56,994 bases of DNA from Nitriliruptoraceae bacterium (GCA_003563915.1 PWTE01000030.1:1-56994), one strand, 5' to 3'; positions 40,275 to 48,422 are shown, numbered from the stretch's first letter. The notes: a model not told the origin generated them from the sequence alone. A program made the numbers and translations.

Positions 40275-41273
40275 CTAGCCTTCGTCCGCTGGATCGGGCG
40301 CGGATCCTGACGGCGAGGTGGCGACGCGAGGACCGCTGGCCGCGAGCCGCTCCCCCAGCTGACGGACCGCGGCCACCAGTTCCACCGGCGCCAGTATCTC
40401 CAGGTCGCAGGTCAGGCCGACGAGGTAGCGCGCCAGCCAGTCCAGGTGATCGGCGCCGATCCGGAGCAGCGTGGTCGAGGAGGACTCGGGACGGAGCTGA
40501 CCAACGGTCGGCGGGACCTGCCGGACCGCGGCCTCGTAGGGCAGCTCCAGCCGCACCGTGGCCTCCCACCGGTAGACCGCGGTCGTCACGGCCTCCGCCA
40601 CCGCTGCCGCGGGGTCAGGAGCATCCGTGAGGTCCGCCCGGCCTCCGAGCGGTTCCGCCGCCGTGATCCGATCGACCCGGAAGGTCCGCCAGGCGTTGCG
40701 GCGGACGTCGAGCGCCACCAGGTACCAGCGGCGTTCGGCGTGGACCACCCGCAACGGGGCGATGTCGCGACGCGTCGCCGCACCCTGGGCGTCGGTGTAG
40801 CCGAGGGCGACGAACTCGCGTCGCCGACAGGCCAAGGCGAGGGTCGCGAGCACGTCGGGGTCGGCACCGCCCCGGTCGGGTCCGGACAGGCTCACCACGC
40901 TGTCACCGAGCGCCTCGACCCGCTCGCGCAGTCGCCCGGGGAGCAGACCCTCGAGCTTCGCCACCGCGGCGATGGCGCTGTCCGAGGCCCCGGACAGCCC
41001 GGTCAGGGCCGCCGCCCGCAGCCCGACCGCCAGGACCACGGCCTCGTCGTCCGTGAGCACCAGCGGCGGCAGCACCGAGCCTGCCCGTAAGCGGTACCCA
41101 CCACCGCGCCCCGGCAGCGCATCGACGGCGTAGCCGAGCTCACGCAGGCGGGTGATGTCCCGGCGCAGCGTGCGGACGGTCACCTCCAGCTCGTCGGCGA
41201 GTTCCGGCCCTGACCATTCGGGCCGCTGCTGCAGGCGCGCCATGAGCCGGAGGAGTCGGACGGTGGGATCCAT
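40275..41273 (-). CDS. WYL-domain transcriptional regulator (DeoR-like HTH)
   Basis: 332 residues from ATG at 41273. The N-terminal HTH covers about residues 1-60 (RLLRLMARLQQRPEWSGPEL, then VTVRTLRRDITRLRELGY). The WYL domain includes ERRWYLVALDVRRNAWRTFRVDRI near residues 190-215, followed by a WCX-type C-terminal domain. Family members sense small ligands or nucleic acid. It is divergent from the small Arg-rich gene and the VOC gene; a dyad at 41294-41312 upstream of its start is a possible operator. Confidence 0.88.
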   Translation of the reverse strand: MDPTVRLLRLMARLQQRPEWSGPELADELEVTVRTLRRDITRLRELGYAVDALPGRGGGYRLRAGSVLPPLVLTDDEAVVLAVGLRAAALTGLSGASDSAIAAVAKLEGLLPGRLRERVEALGDSVVSLSGPDRGGADPDVLATLALACRRREFVALGYTDAQGAATRRDIAPLRVVHAERRWYLVALDVRRNAWRTFRVDRITAAEPLGGRADLTDAPDPAAAVAEAVTTAVYRWEATVRLELPYEAAVRQVPPTVGQLRPESSSTTLLRIGADHLDWLARYLVGLTCDLEILAPVELVAAVRQLGERLAASGPRVATSPSGSAPDPADEG

Positions 41274-41293
41274 GCCCGAGTGTCGCACGTTCT

Positions 41294-41312
41294 GCGGACA
41301 CGATCCGTCCGC
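41294..41312. promoter_or_regulatory. Candidate operator between the WYL regulator and the small gene
   Basis: Inverted repeat GCGGAC-N7-GTCCGC in the 117-base divergent region. The position 20 bases before the regulator start fits autoregulation. No clear promoter hexamers were recognised. Confidence 0.35.
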
Positions 41313-41390
41313 GTTGCCTGGAGTGTCGGCGATGTCACCGGGCCGGTCGGCCAGACCCTCGCCGTCGCCCGGACATCGGAAGGCCCCACC

Positions 41391-41612
41391 ATGGATCACT
41401 ACCTCGCCCACGAGATCGCCCGTGAACGGATGCGCGACGCGCAAACCCGCGCCGCCGCCTACCGCGACCGGGACCACCTCCGCCAGCGGCGCCGCACCTC
41501 CGCAGCCCGCCGTACCTCCCCTGCCCGGCGCACCCGCTGGCGGCGCCGCGCCACTGGCACCGTCACCACGACCTCGCCAAGGAGTTCCACATGCCCGGCA
41601 TCGCCCGCCTGA
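41391..41612 (+). CDS. Small Arg-rich protein of unknown function
   Basis: 73 residues from ATG at 41391. The first 30 residues form a charged helix (MDHYLAHEIARERMRDAQTR) like the N-termini of short, poorly characterised actinobacterial proteins. The rest is very rich in Arg, Ser and Thr. The frame overlaps the VOC start by 22 bases, so the VOC ribosome binding site (AAGGAG) is inside it and translation may be coupled. It is short enough that it could be a chance frame, but the helix and the context argue for a real gene. Confidence 0.5.
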   Translation: MDHYLAHEIARERMRDAQTRAAAYRDRDHLRQRRRTSAARRTSPARRTRWRRRATGTVTTTSPRSSTCPASPA

Positions 41613-41965
41613 GCGTCGTCGCGCTGGACACCACCGACCCGCAGCGCCTCGCGCGCTTCTACCGGGACCTCACCGGGTGGGAGATCGACCACGACGACCC
41701 CGACTGGGTGCAGCTACGCAGCGACCAGGGCGTCGCCCTCGCCTTCCAGTTGGCGCCGGACCACCGCCCGCCGGCGTGGCCGGACCCCGCGCATCCCCAG
41801 CAGCTCCACCTCGACCTCGAGGTGGCCGACCTCGACCGTGCCGAGGAGCAGGTCCTGGCGATCGGGGCACGCAAGGCGAGCGTGCAGCCCGGCACGTCGT
41901 TCCGTGTCTTCCTGGACCCGGCCGGCCACCCCTTCTGCCTGGTGCGCGCCGCGACGGCGCCCTGA
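41591..41965 (+). CDS. VOC-family (glyoxalase-like) protein
   Basis: 124 residues from ATG at 41591 with AAGGAG eight bases upstream. It carries the VOC repeat pattern: ARLSVVALDTTDPQRLARFY at the N-terminus, QQLHLDLEVADLDRAEEQVL in the middle and FRVFLDPAGHPFCLVRA at the end. It is similar in type to the VOC gene at 15942-16370. The His and Glu that could bind metal are partly present (H and E are not all in consensus places), so the activity is undefined. It is divergent from the WYL regulator, a common arrangement for such VOC genes. Confidence 0.82.
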   Translation: MPGIARLSVVALDTTDPQRLARFYRDLTGWEIDHDDPDWVQLRSDQGVALAFQLAPDHRPPAWPDPAHPQQLHLDLEVADLDRAEEQVLAIGARKASVQPGTSFRVFLDPAGHPFCLVRAATAP

Positions 41966-42304
41966 GACGCACGGGAGCAGCACTCGGGCAGGGGCCGGGC
42001 TCTCTCCGGCCCCTCCCACAGCACCGTACGAGCGGGTCCGCAGACGGCAGTTCGTCAGGTCCAAGGTCTCACCTCCGGCTTCCTCCCCACGACACCTCAC
42101 GATGCCGCAGTTGCCATCGGCTCGGTCAGGCATCACGTCCCAACCCCGAGGACTTCCACCCCGGAAACGATCGCTCATGCCGGCCATCACCACTTGCCGT
42201 TCGCCCTCCGCTTCCGCTTGCAGTTGCACGCCGGAAACACCATCGTGGTATCAGGTGCCTCGTTCTCGACCCCAACACCCCTTGCACACTCGTGGAGGTT
42301 GCCC
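41966..42304. other. Intergenic region with terminator, otherwise empty
   Basis: Between the VOC gene and the lipoprotein gene. Apart from the hairpin at 41990-42014 and the ribosome binding site GGAGG at its right end, nothing recognisable is present. The open frame here in line with the lipoprotein is an upstream extension without a start signal. Confidence 0.5.
41990..42014 (+). terminator. Hairpin terminator after the VOC gene
   Basis: AGGGGCCGG-N7-CCGGCCCCT, a perfect 9-bp stem beginning 24 bases after the VOC stop. It lacks a long T-run, which is usual for high-GC actinobacterial terminators. Confidence 0.6.
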
Positions 42305-42946
42305 GTGTCCCGTTCCGTCGGCCGCCACTTGCCCGCAACCTTCCTGGCGCTCGCGTTGCTCCTGGTAGGCTGTGATGGCCGTGCAGATAACATCTCGGAG
42401 CATCACCTTCCCGCGGAAGCGCGACAATTGGAGGGGGACCTTCCTCCGACCGATCCGCTCGCTCTGGAGCCCCTGTACGGCGAGGCGCTCGCAGCCTTGG
42501 GAGTCGAACTCACCGCACGCGGGGGGCTGATCGACCGCAACGGAACCTACGAGGTCTCCGCGGAGGGCACCCACCTGGCTCTGTACGTCGCCCCGATCGG
42601 CGAGCGGACCAACGACGAGTACGTGGACGGCATCGTCGAGCTGGCCAAACTCCTCCTTCCGGACGTGTTCGACCGCTGGCCCGGGCTCGAGACCTTCGAC
42701 ATCTGCCAGGAAGCGCCACAGGACAACGAGACCGCGTACGTCTCCACCATCACCCAACTCGACCTGTGGCGGTCGGCATCCGACACGATCGACTGGGAGC
42801 GCGTCGAGCTTGCTGACCTCCTGCGCGCCTCAGAGCAAGACGACCGCGTCGTGGTTCGGGTGATGAGTGACCTGCGCATGCATCCACGTGTGGCCGAAGC
42901 GCGAAGGGAGGCACGGAACGGCGATCGGGACGGCTGGGGCTCGTAG
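42305..42946 (+). CDS. Lipoprotein of unknown function
   Basis: 213 residues from GTG at 42305 with GGAGG seven bases upstream. The signal sequence RSVGRHLPATFLALALLLVGC ends in lipobox LVGC with the lipidated Cys at residue 22, so the mature protein is anchored outside the membrane. The mature part is acidic and contains YVAPIGERTNDEYVDGIVEL and TFDICQEAPQDNE, without a fold I recognise. There are only two cysteines including the lipidated one. It precedes a secreted protein gene in the same direction, but 226 bases separate them. Confidence 0.7.
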   Translation: MSRSVGRHLPATFLALALLLVGCDGRADNISEHHLPAEARQLEGDLPPTDPLALEPLYGEALAALGVELTARGGLIDRNGTYEVSAEGTHLALYVAPIGERTNDEYVDGIVELAKLLLPDVFDRWPGLETFDICQEAPQDNETAYVSTITQLDLWRSASDTIDWERVELADLLRASEQDDRVVVRVMSDLRMHPRVAEARREARNGDRDGWGS

Positions 42947-43172
42947 GTCGACGGGACGAGCGTGCGCGACGCCGAGGCACCTCGGTGGCAGGCCGCACCA
43001 TCGGACCATCCCGATGGCCGTTGGCCGGATCCTGGCGACCGCCGGAGCTCGCCATTAGCCTCTTTCAGCAGGTCATCGAGCTGGGGCTGTGGTGACCCTC
43101 TCCCTCTCGCATCCCTCGCATCGGGATGGGGCACCAGAGCGGGGACCGTCGAACGCCCCCGAGGAGGAACCC

Positions 43173-44024
43173 GTGAGTGGACACGTACCGATCCCGCGAC
43201 GCCCGACACGGCGGATCTTGAGTGGCTTGGCAGCCGCGGCGCTGCTCGCAGCCTGGGTCGTCCTGCCGACGCCCGGCGCACAGGCTGGCCTGGGACCTGA
43301 CTTCGATGTCTCGGTCAGCGTCGATCCGGACCTCAGCGACGAGGCCCTTGAGTTCCAGTACAGCTATGACGTTACCGGCTCAGACGCCGACCAGGTCGAG
43401 TGTGAGACGGACATCGCGATCTTCACCGAGGGCGATCCGCCAGAGGAGCTCAACACAACCGTGGTCGTGGACGAGGTTGACGACACCTCGGGGGCCTTCT
43501 CACTACCGGACCTCGAAGGTGGCGAGTACGAGCTGTGGGTGAGGGTCGCTGTCTGTGCGATCTTCGACGAAGGTGTCCAAGTCGCCGAGACCAGCCACGG
43601 CGACGCCGTCGATGCCATCTTCGCCCGGCTACTTATCGACAAGGAGCTAGAAGGCGACGTCCCCGATGACGCCTCCTTCACCGTCGAGGTCGCGTGTTCC
43701 CAGGACGAGGGGGGCGAGGGAGCCCCGGTGCCGGAAGCGGTCGACCGAGTGTTCGACGCAGACGGCGGCACCGAGGTCGTCTACTTCTACGACGCAGCAG
43801 AGTGCACGATCACCGAGACCGAAGATGGCGGTGCGGAATCGACCTCGATCGAACCCGACCAGATCGAGATCAGTGACCCCGAGGACTTCACCACCAGCGT
43901 GACCAACACCTTCCCCGTCGCTGAGGAGCCGGACGACGAGGAAGAGATCGAGGAAGAGGAAGACGAGGTCGAAGAGGCCGAGCCAGCTGAGCCGGTCGAG
44001 GAGGAGCCGGACTTCACCGGCTGA
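43173..44024 (+). CDS. Secreted acidic protein with DUF5979/SpaA-like domain
   Basis: 283 residues from GTG at 43173 with GAGGAGG six bases upstream. A signal peptide (RRILSGLAAAALLAAWVVLP) ends at AQA before GLGPDFDV. Two beta-rich modules follow: residues about 35-145, with Cys pairs in VECETDIAIF and RVAVCAIF, and about 150-255, with LLIDKELEGDVPDDASFTVE, VACSQDEG and AECTITET, which resembles the DUF5979/prealbumin-like domain of actinobacterial surface proteins. The last 40 residues are almost entirely Glu, Asp and Pro. No LPxTG motif, membrane anchor or basic tail follows, so attachment to the cell is unclear. Confidence 0.72.
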   Translation: MSGHVPIPRRPTRRILSGLAAAALLAAWVVLPTPGAQAGLGPDFDVSVSVDPDLSDEALEFQYSYDVTGSDADQVECETDIAIFTEGDPPEELNTTVVVDEVDDTSGAFSLPDLEGGEYELWVRVAVCAIFDEGVQVAETSHGDAVDAIFARLLIDKELEGDVPDDASFTVEVACSQDEGGEGAPVPEAVDRVFDADGGTEVVYFYDAAECTITETEDGGAESTSIEPDQIEISDPEDFTTSVTNTFPVAEEPDDEEEIEEEEDEVEEAEPAEPVEEEPDFTG

Positions 44025-44042
44025 CCTCGAGATCCCCCTTTC

Positions 44043-44068
44043 AGGCCGGGATCTTGCGGTCCCGGCCT
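44043..44068 (+). terminator. Hairpin terminator after the secreted protein gene
   Basis: AGGCCGGGA-N8-TCCCGGCCT, a perfect 9-bp stem starting 18 bases after the stop codon; the stem is preceded by CCCCCTTTC. Confidence 0.7.
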
Positions 44069-44178
44069 CGCCTCATCCTGGCCGCAACATCTGCCACTCG
44101 GGCCAACCAAGCGCTCTGGCGAGCCAACGAAGCTCCAATCCGATGGCTACGACCAGGGTCGGTCCACGCATCCCAGCT

Positions 44179-44222
44179 CTGCGAAACGCAGCGGTGCCGC
44201 CGGCCGAAGGCCGGCGGCACCG
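44179..44222 (-). terminator. Double hairpin terminator after rpmE
   Basis: On the minus strand, 20 bases after the rpmE stop, a perfect 14-bp stem (44222-44192, loop of three bases, arm CGGTGCCGCCGGCC) is followed at once by a second small stem CTGCG-TTT-CGCAG (44191-44179 on the minus strand). The pair is convergent with the secreted protein gene and may stop transcription in both directions. Confidence 0.7.
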
Positions 44223-44242
44223 TGACATCGTCGGCCGGGTGG

Positions 44243-44449
44243 TTACTTGCCCGCCTTCTCCAGGCGCTTCTTGAACCGGTCGACGCGTCCACCGGTGTCC
44301 ACCAGCTTCTGCTTCCCGGTGTAGAAGGGGTGGCACTGGTTGCAGAGATCGACGCTGATCCTGTCGACCGTGGCGCGGGTCTCGAAGACGCTGCCGCAGG
44401 AGCAGGTGACCGTCGCGGTCATGTACTCGGGGTGGATGTCTTGCTTCAT
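44243..44449 (-). CDS. rpmE: 50S ribosomal protein L31, zinc-binding form
   Basis: 68 residues from ATG at 44449; the ATG one codon upstream is too close to GGAGG. The L31 signature MKQDIHPEY is present. The zinc ligands C16, C18, C36 and C39 (TCSCGS and [11 protein letters not shown]) show the C+ form, which is released or replaced under zinc limitation in many bacteria. In other actinobacteria it directly precedes prfA; here an accessory block of about 7.6 kb separates them. Confidence 0.96.
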   Translation of the reverse strand: MKQDIHPEYMTATVTCSCGSVFETRATVDRISVDLCNQCHPFYTGKQKLVDTGGRVDRFKKRLEKAGK

Positions 44450-44564
44450 CATCGTCCTCCGACCGGCATGATGCCGTGGGACTCGCTGGAACGTCGGAAC
44501 CGTGGGGGCTGGCGTGAGGTAGGTGCGCCGGGTGGCGCGGGAACGGACATCCCGCCACGTAGTG

Positions 44565-44584
44565 AGCGCGCCCGTAGGCGCGCT
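44565..44584 (-). terminator. Hairpin after the DinB-type gene
   Basis: AGCGCGCC-CGTA-GGCGCGCT, a perfect 8-bp stem 45 bases after the stop of the gene at 44629 on the minus strand. It may separate that gene from rpmE or lie in the rpmE leader. Confidence 0.5.
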
Positions 44585-44628
44585 GGCTCAGGAGGGTAGC
44601 AGAGGCCTCGTCCCCCGTCACGGCTCAG

Positions 44629-45438
44629 TCAGGGTGTGATCGTCGCCGCGCGCAGCACCTCGGCACCCAGCTGTGGATCACCCTCGAGGCGCAGCTCGTC
44701 GCCCTCCGGGGCGTCGGTTCGACCTCCGGCGAGTGCCAGCAACCCACTGACATCGAGGTGCAGCGTGGCCGTCGGGTCCGGCCCCTGACCACCTCGGTGC
44801 AGCTGGCCATCGGACAGGTCGATCCTCACCGGGTCGCGCCCTTCGACCACCACCTCGAGGACCTGCCCGCCGTGCAAACGCTGCGGGAGGAGCTTGGCCC
44901 AGGCCCGCAGGACCTGTTCGACCGCGATATCGACATGGGGGCCGGTGACGTCCCCAGGCCGGCCGAGCGCCCGTCGGATGTCGTGCTCGTGGCTGACCAT
45001 GTCGAACACCCGGGTGCGCAGCATCTGCGAGCCCTTCATCCGCATGCCGGCCGCCCCGTCGAGCGGCCCCTGCAGCGCTGCCGGGTCGAGGTTCTGGAGC
45101 GCAGCGAGCCGGCGCGCGAACGTCTCTCGCGCCTCCTCGAGCAGATCGTCAGACGAGCGACCACGACGGGCCTGGACCGCCACCTCGACGGCCCGGCCGA
45201 AGTCGTTGCGCAGGTGCGGCAGGTCGGGGACGTCGACGTCGTCGGGATCGTCGCCGAGCATCGCCCGCTCTATCCCGATCACGTGTGCGAGCTGGTCGTG
45301 CACGCTCCACCCGGGACAGCCCGTCCGGGTGCTCCAAGCCGCTTGCTCCAACCCGGCCACGGAGTCGAGCAACCCGTCGAACACCCGCTCGTGCGCTTGC
45401 ACCAGCTGTGTCCGCAGTTCCTGCAGTTCCTGGTTCAT
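44629..45438 (-). CDS. Maleylpyruvate isomerase-type (DinB-like, TIGR03083) protein
   Basis: 269 residues from ATG at 45438 with GGAGAAG eight bases upstream. The N-terminal four-helix DinB domain has LEQAAWSTRTGCPGWSVHDQ and a metal-ligand His in VHDQLAHVIG; a second His region is VFDMVSHEHDIRRALGRPGD. The C-terminal domain is an SCP2-like alpha/beta part (DPTATLHLDVSGLLALAGGR). Such proteins are mycothiol-dependent enzymes or transferases in actinobacteria; the reaction here is unknown. Its insertion between rpmE and rho departs from the usual order. Confidence 0.85.
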   Translation of the reverse strand: MNQELQELRTQLVQAHERVFDGLLDSVAGLEQAAWSTRTGCPGWSVHDQLAHVIGIERAMLGDDPDDVDVPDLPHLRNDFGRAVEVAVQARRGRSSDDLLEEARETFARRLAALQNLDPAALQGPLDGAAGMRMKGSQMLRTRVFDMVSHEHDIRRALGRPGDVTGPHVDIAVEQVLRAWAKLLPQRLHGGQVLEVVVEGRDPVRIDLSDGQLHRGGQGPDPTATLHLDVSGLLALAGGRTDAPEGDELRLEGDPQLGAEVLRAATITP

Positions 45439-45584
45439 CTCGGTGCTTCTCCGGCCTCGGGTGTGACGCCCTGCGCGCGAGCGGCTCACAGGCGTGGTGC
45501 GGGCCGCCAGACTCGGGCACACTAGGCGCTGATCGCGAGCCGCTGCTCGCTCCCCGTCCCACCCAGATCGCAGGAGTCCACGCC

Positions 45585-46280
45585 ATGAGCGCCCAGATGC
45601 CGGCCAGCCCGACCATGCCGGTCGAGCAGCACGCCCCTGAGGTCCGCGCCCGCTTCATGACCCGCGTCTACGCGCTGGTGATCGCCGGGATCGCCGCGTT
45701 CATCGGCATGCAGGTGCTGATGTTCGAGTTCGGCTTCGCCGCGTTCATGGCCGACCTCATCGTCCAGACCAACTGGCTGATCCTGCTCGGCGGCTTCATG
45801 GTCGTGAGCTGGATGGCGAACAACCTCGGCTACCGGGCGCAGACCCGCGGCGGCCAGTGGGGCGGCTACCTGCTCCTGATCGGCGCCAACGCGGTGCTCT
45901 TCACCGGGGTGCTCTACTTCGCTGCGGAGATCGACGCCGACATCATCCGTAACGCCGCGTGGCTGTCGATCCTCGCCTTCGCCGGGCTGTCCTTCATCGC
46001 GATCACCACGGGGAAGGACTTCAGCTTCCTACGCGGGTTCCTGATGTGGGGCGGGATCCTCGCGCTGGTACTGATCGTCGGGGGCGTCGTGTTCGGCACC
46101 GGGCTCGGGCTGTGGTTCTCCGTGGCCATGATCGGCTTCGCGGGTGCCGCGATCCTCTACAGCACCCAGCAGGTCTACCGCTCCTACCCGCCGGAAGCCG
46201 AGATCCCCGCGGCGATGAACCTGTTCAGCTCGCTGGCGCTGCTGTTCTGGTACGTGCTGCAGATCCTGATGCGCCGCTGA
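45585..46280 (+). CDS. Bax inhibitor-1/YccA-family membrane protein
   Basis: 231 residues from ATG at 45585 with CAGGAG ten bases upstream. A cytoplasmic N-terminus (EVRARFMTRVYALVIAGIAA) is followed by seven membrane helices typical of the BI-1/UPF0005 family, which includes calcium-leak channels and FtsH-associated YccA. The C-terminal polar stretch YSTQQVYRSYPPEAEIPAAM holds the acidic residues that gate such channels. It is the only plus-strand gene between rpmE and argS and ends in front of a 46-bp palindrome. Confidence 0.85.
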   Translation: MSAQMPASPTMPVEQHAPEVRARFMTRVYALVIAGIAAFIGMQVLMFEFGFAAFMADLIVQTNWLILLGGFMVVSWMANNLGYRAQTRGGQWGGYLLLIGANAVLFTGVLYFAAEIDADIIRNAAWLSILAFAGLSFIAITTGKDFSFLRGFLMWGGILALVLIVGGVVFGTGLGLWFSVAMIGFAGAAILYSTQQVYRSYPPEAEIPAAMNLFSSLALLFWYVLQILMRR

Positions 46281-46318
46281 CCCGAGCGGCCCTGCATCGC
46301 AAGCGGGTGCACCGACAG

Positions 46319-46339
46319 AGAAGTCGGCACTATCGCCGA
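46319..46339. repeat. Imperfect copy of the palindrome core
   Basis: AGAAGTCGGCACTATCGCCGA repeats 19 of 21 bases of the core of the palindrome at 46371-46416, 62 bases away. The two differing bases break the dyad symmetry at its centre. Confidence 0.6.
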
Positions 46340-46370
46340 GAACCCGGTTCCCGAACGGCGGGCGAGCGAC

Positions 46371-46416
46371 CGGAGTGACGAGAAGTCGGCGATATCGCCG
46401 ACTTCTCGTCACTCCG
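46371..46416. repeat. Perfect 46-bp palindrome between convergent genes (probable bidirectional terminator)
   Basis: Each arm is 23 bases, from CGGAGTGACGAG outward to GCGAT at the centre (46393/46394), with no unpaired base. It lies 90 bases after the Bax-inhibitor stop and 12 bases after the rho stop on the opposite strand. A transcript from either side would form a very stable hairpin. The length and lack of a loop are beyond what a terminator needs. Confidence 0.8.
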
Positions 46417-46428
46417 CGTGGACACGCC

Positions 46429-48042
46429 CTACTGCAGGTTGGACTTGGCGATCATCTGCAGGAACTGCTCGTTGGACCTCGTCGCCTTGAGCTTGTCGAT
46501 CAACAGCTGCAACGACGCCTCGGCGTCCATCGTGGCGAGCAAGCGGCGCAGCTTCCAGATCGTCTCGAGCTGGTCCTCCTGGAGGAGCAGTTCCTCGCGA
46601 CGGGTCCCGGACGCCTGGATGTCGATCGCCGGGAAGATGCGCTTCTGCTCGAGCCGACGATCGAGTCGCAACTCCATGTTGCCGGTGCCCTTGAACTCCT
46701 CGAAGATCACCTCGTCCATCTTGGACCCGGTGTCGATGAGCGCGGTCGCGATGATGGTGAGACTGCCGCCCTCTTCGAGGTTGCGAGCCGCCCCGAAGAA
46801 CCGCTTCGGCGGGTACAGCGCAGCCGAGTCGACCCCCCCGGAGAGCACCTTGCCCGAGGTCGGTATCGCCAGGTTGTAGGCGCGTCCGAGCCGCGTGACG
46901 GAGTCGAGCAGCACGACGACGTCCCTACCACGTTCGACCAGGCGCTTCGCCCGCTCGATCGTGAGCTCCGCCACCTGGGTGTGGTCCTCAGCGGGCCGAT
47001 CGAAGGTCGAGGAGATGACCTCGCCCTTCGTCGAACGGCGGAAGTCCGTGACCTCCTCGGGACGCTCGTCCACCAGCAGGACCATCAGCTCCACGTCCGG
47101 GTCGTTCGCCTCGATCGAGTGCGCCAACTGCTTGAGGACCGTGGTCTTGCCGGCCTTCGGTGGCGAGACCAGCAGTCCGCGTTGGCCCTTGCCGATCGGA
47201 GCCATCATGTCGACCAGCCGCATCGACATCGGCGTCCCCTCGTCGAGTTCCAGGCGGAACCGCTCGGTCGGGAACAGCGGCGTCAGGTCCTTGAAGTTCG
47301 GCCGCTTCGCAGGCGGGCCGCCGCCTTCGAGCTTCTCCCCCTCGATGGTGTCGACCCGGGCGAGTGCAGGGAACTTGTCGTTGTTCTTGTTGCGCCGGAT
47401 CGGCCCGGAGACCTTGTCGCCGCGGCGAAGATCGAACCGGCGCACGAACGACTGCGAGACGTAGACGTCCCGCTCGCCGGAGAGATAGCCGGTGACCCGC
47501 AGGAAGCCGTAGCCCTCAGGGAGGAGGTCGAGCACCCCCTCGCGGACCTCCGCCTCCTCGAGGTTGTCCTGCTGCTGGCCCCCACCGCCCTGCTGGCCAC
47601 GGCCCTTGCGGCGCCGATCCCGCTGCTTGTTCCGGTCGTCGCGGTTACCTCCGCCGCTACCTCCGGCGTCCCGGCCCGATCCTTGCGTCCGATCGTCGCC
47701 CTTCCCGCGGTCACCGCCGCGGTCACGGCCACCTCCCTGCTTGCCGTCGCCCTGCTGGTCCCGTTCTCCGGAGCTGCGCCCGCGGTCATCGTCGCCGCCG
47801 TCACCCTCCGAGGAGCTCTCACGGTGGCGATCGCGGTTGCGAGTGGTCCCGCCACCGTCCTGAGTGTCGTCACCGTCGGTGGCGTCGTCGCCAGACGCCC
47901 CGTTGGCAGAACCCGCCGCCTGTTCCATGATGAGGTCGACGAGGTCGGCCTTCCTCAGGCGTTGGTACCCCTTGAGCTCGAGGGTGGACGCGATCTCGCG
48001 GAGCTCGGCGAGTGCCTTCTTCTCCAGCAGGCTGCGATCCAT
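46429..48042 (-). CDS. rho: Transcription termination factor Rho
   Basis: 537 residues from ATG at 48042 with GGGAG seven bases upstream. Residues 1-43 are the Rho N-terminal helix bundle. Residues about 44-160 are an insert rich in Gly, Asp, Arg and Gln, as in other actinobacterial Rho proteins. The OSB-fold RNA-binding domain follows ([20 protein letters not shown]). Walker A is SPPKAGKTT (293-301) and the Walker B region [17 protein letters not shown]- and R-loops are intact. It is a hexameric RNA helicase that ends untranslated transcripts. Confidence 0.96.
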   Translation of the reverse strand: MDRSLLEKKALAELREIASTLELKGYQRLRKADLVDLIMEQAAGSANGASGDDATDGDDTQDGGGTTRNRDRHRESSSEGDGGDDDRGRSSGERDQQGDGKQGGGRDRGGDRGKGDDRTQGSGRDAGGSGGGNRDDRNKQRDRRRKGRGQQGGGGQQQDNLEEAEVREGVLDLLPEGYGFLRVTGYLSGERDVYVSQSFVRRFDLRRGDKVSGPIRRNKNNDKFPALARVDTIEGEKLEGGGPPAKRPNFKDLTPLFPTERFRLELDEGTPMSMRLVDMMAPIGKGQRGLLVSPPKAGKTTVLKQLAHSIEANDPDVELMVLLVDERPEEVTDFRRSTKGEVISSTFDRPAEDHTQVAELTIERAKRLVERGRDVVVLLDSVTRLGRAYNLAIPTSGKVLSGGVDSAALYPPKRFFGAARNLEEGGSLTIIATALIDTGSKMDEVIFEEFKGTGNMELRLDRRLEQKRIFPAIDIQASGTRREELLLQEDQLETIWKLRRLLATMDAEASLQLLIDKLKATRSNEQFLQMIAKSNLQ

Positions 48043-48422
48043 GTGCAACTCCCGGGTGGTCTGCAGCGTGGCGACGCGGCGATCCGGTCACCTGGTCCCG
48101 GCGATCGCCGGTGGGATGTGTTCCGGCGAGGTGCGCCGGCTGAGGGGGTGGACACCTCCGCGTCGCCGACAGGTCGGCGGGGAGGAGGTCGGAAGATCTG
48201 CCTCACCGTGCCGACAGGGCCGGAGGTGGTGAGGTCGAGCGCCACAACGTGCGGTGGCGAGGAACGATCCCGCGAGCGCCACGCCGACGAGGAGGACCCG
48301 TCACCCTGCGCTGCCACCGGTGAACGACGACCCGGTCAGCCGTGAGGTGACGGGATCGAGGACGTCGGGAACGGTGTCCCAGGATCGCGACCCGCGAACG
48401 AACGTTGCGGAGACGCCGCCCA
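48043..48422 (-). other. Long structured leader between thrB and rho
   Basis: 380 bases without a supported gene. Dyads include CGCCGAC-AG-GTCGGCG at 48164-48179 and CCTCACC / GGTGAGG at 48201-48207 and 48228-48234. A long leader would fit autoregulation of rho by transcription attenuation, which is known in other bacteria. I found no convincing promoter hexamers. Confidence 0.4.

Noticed and set aside
36687-44242. Transposase or integrase remnants that would explain the accessory block
   Set aside because: No DDE, serine or tyrosine recombinase motif was found in any frame read by eye; terminal inverted repeats were not seen.
46375-48345. Plus-strand open frame of 656 codons opposite rho
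   Set aside because: Antisense shadow of rho; the composition is that of mirrored codons and there is no ribosome binding site or domain.
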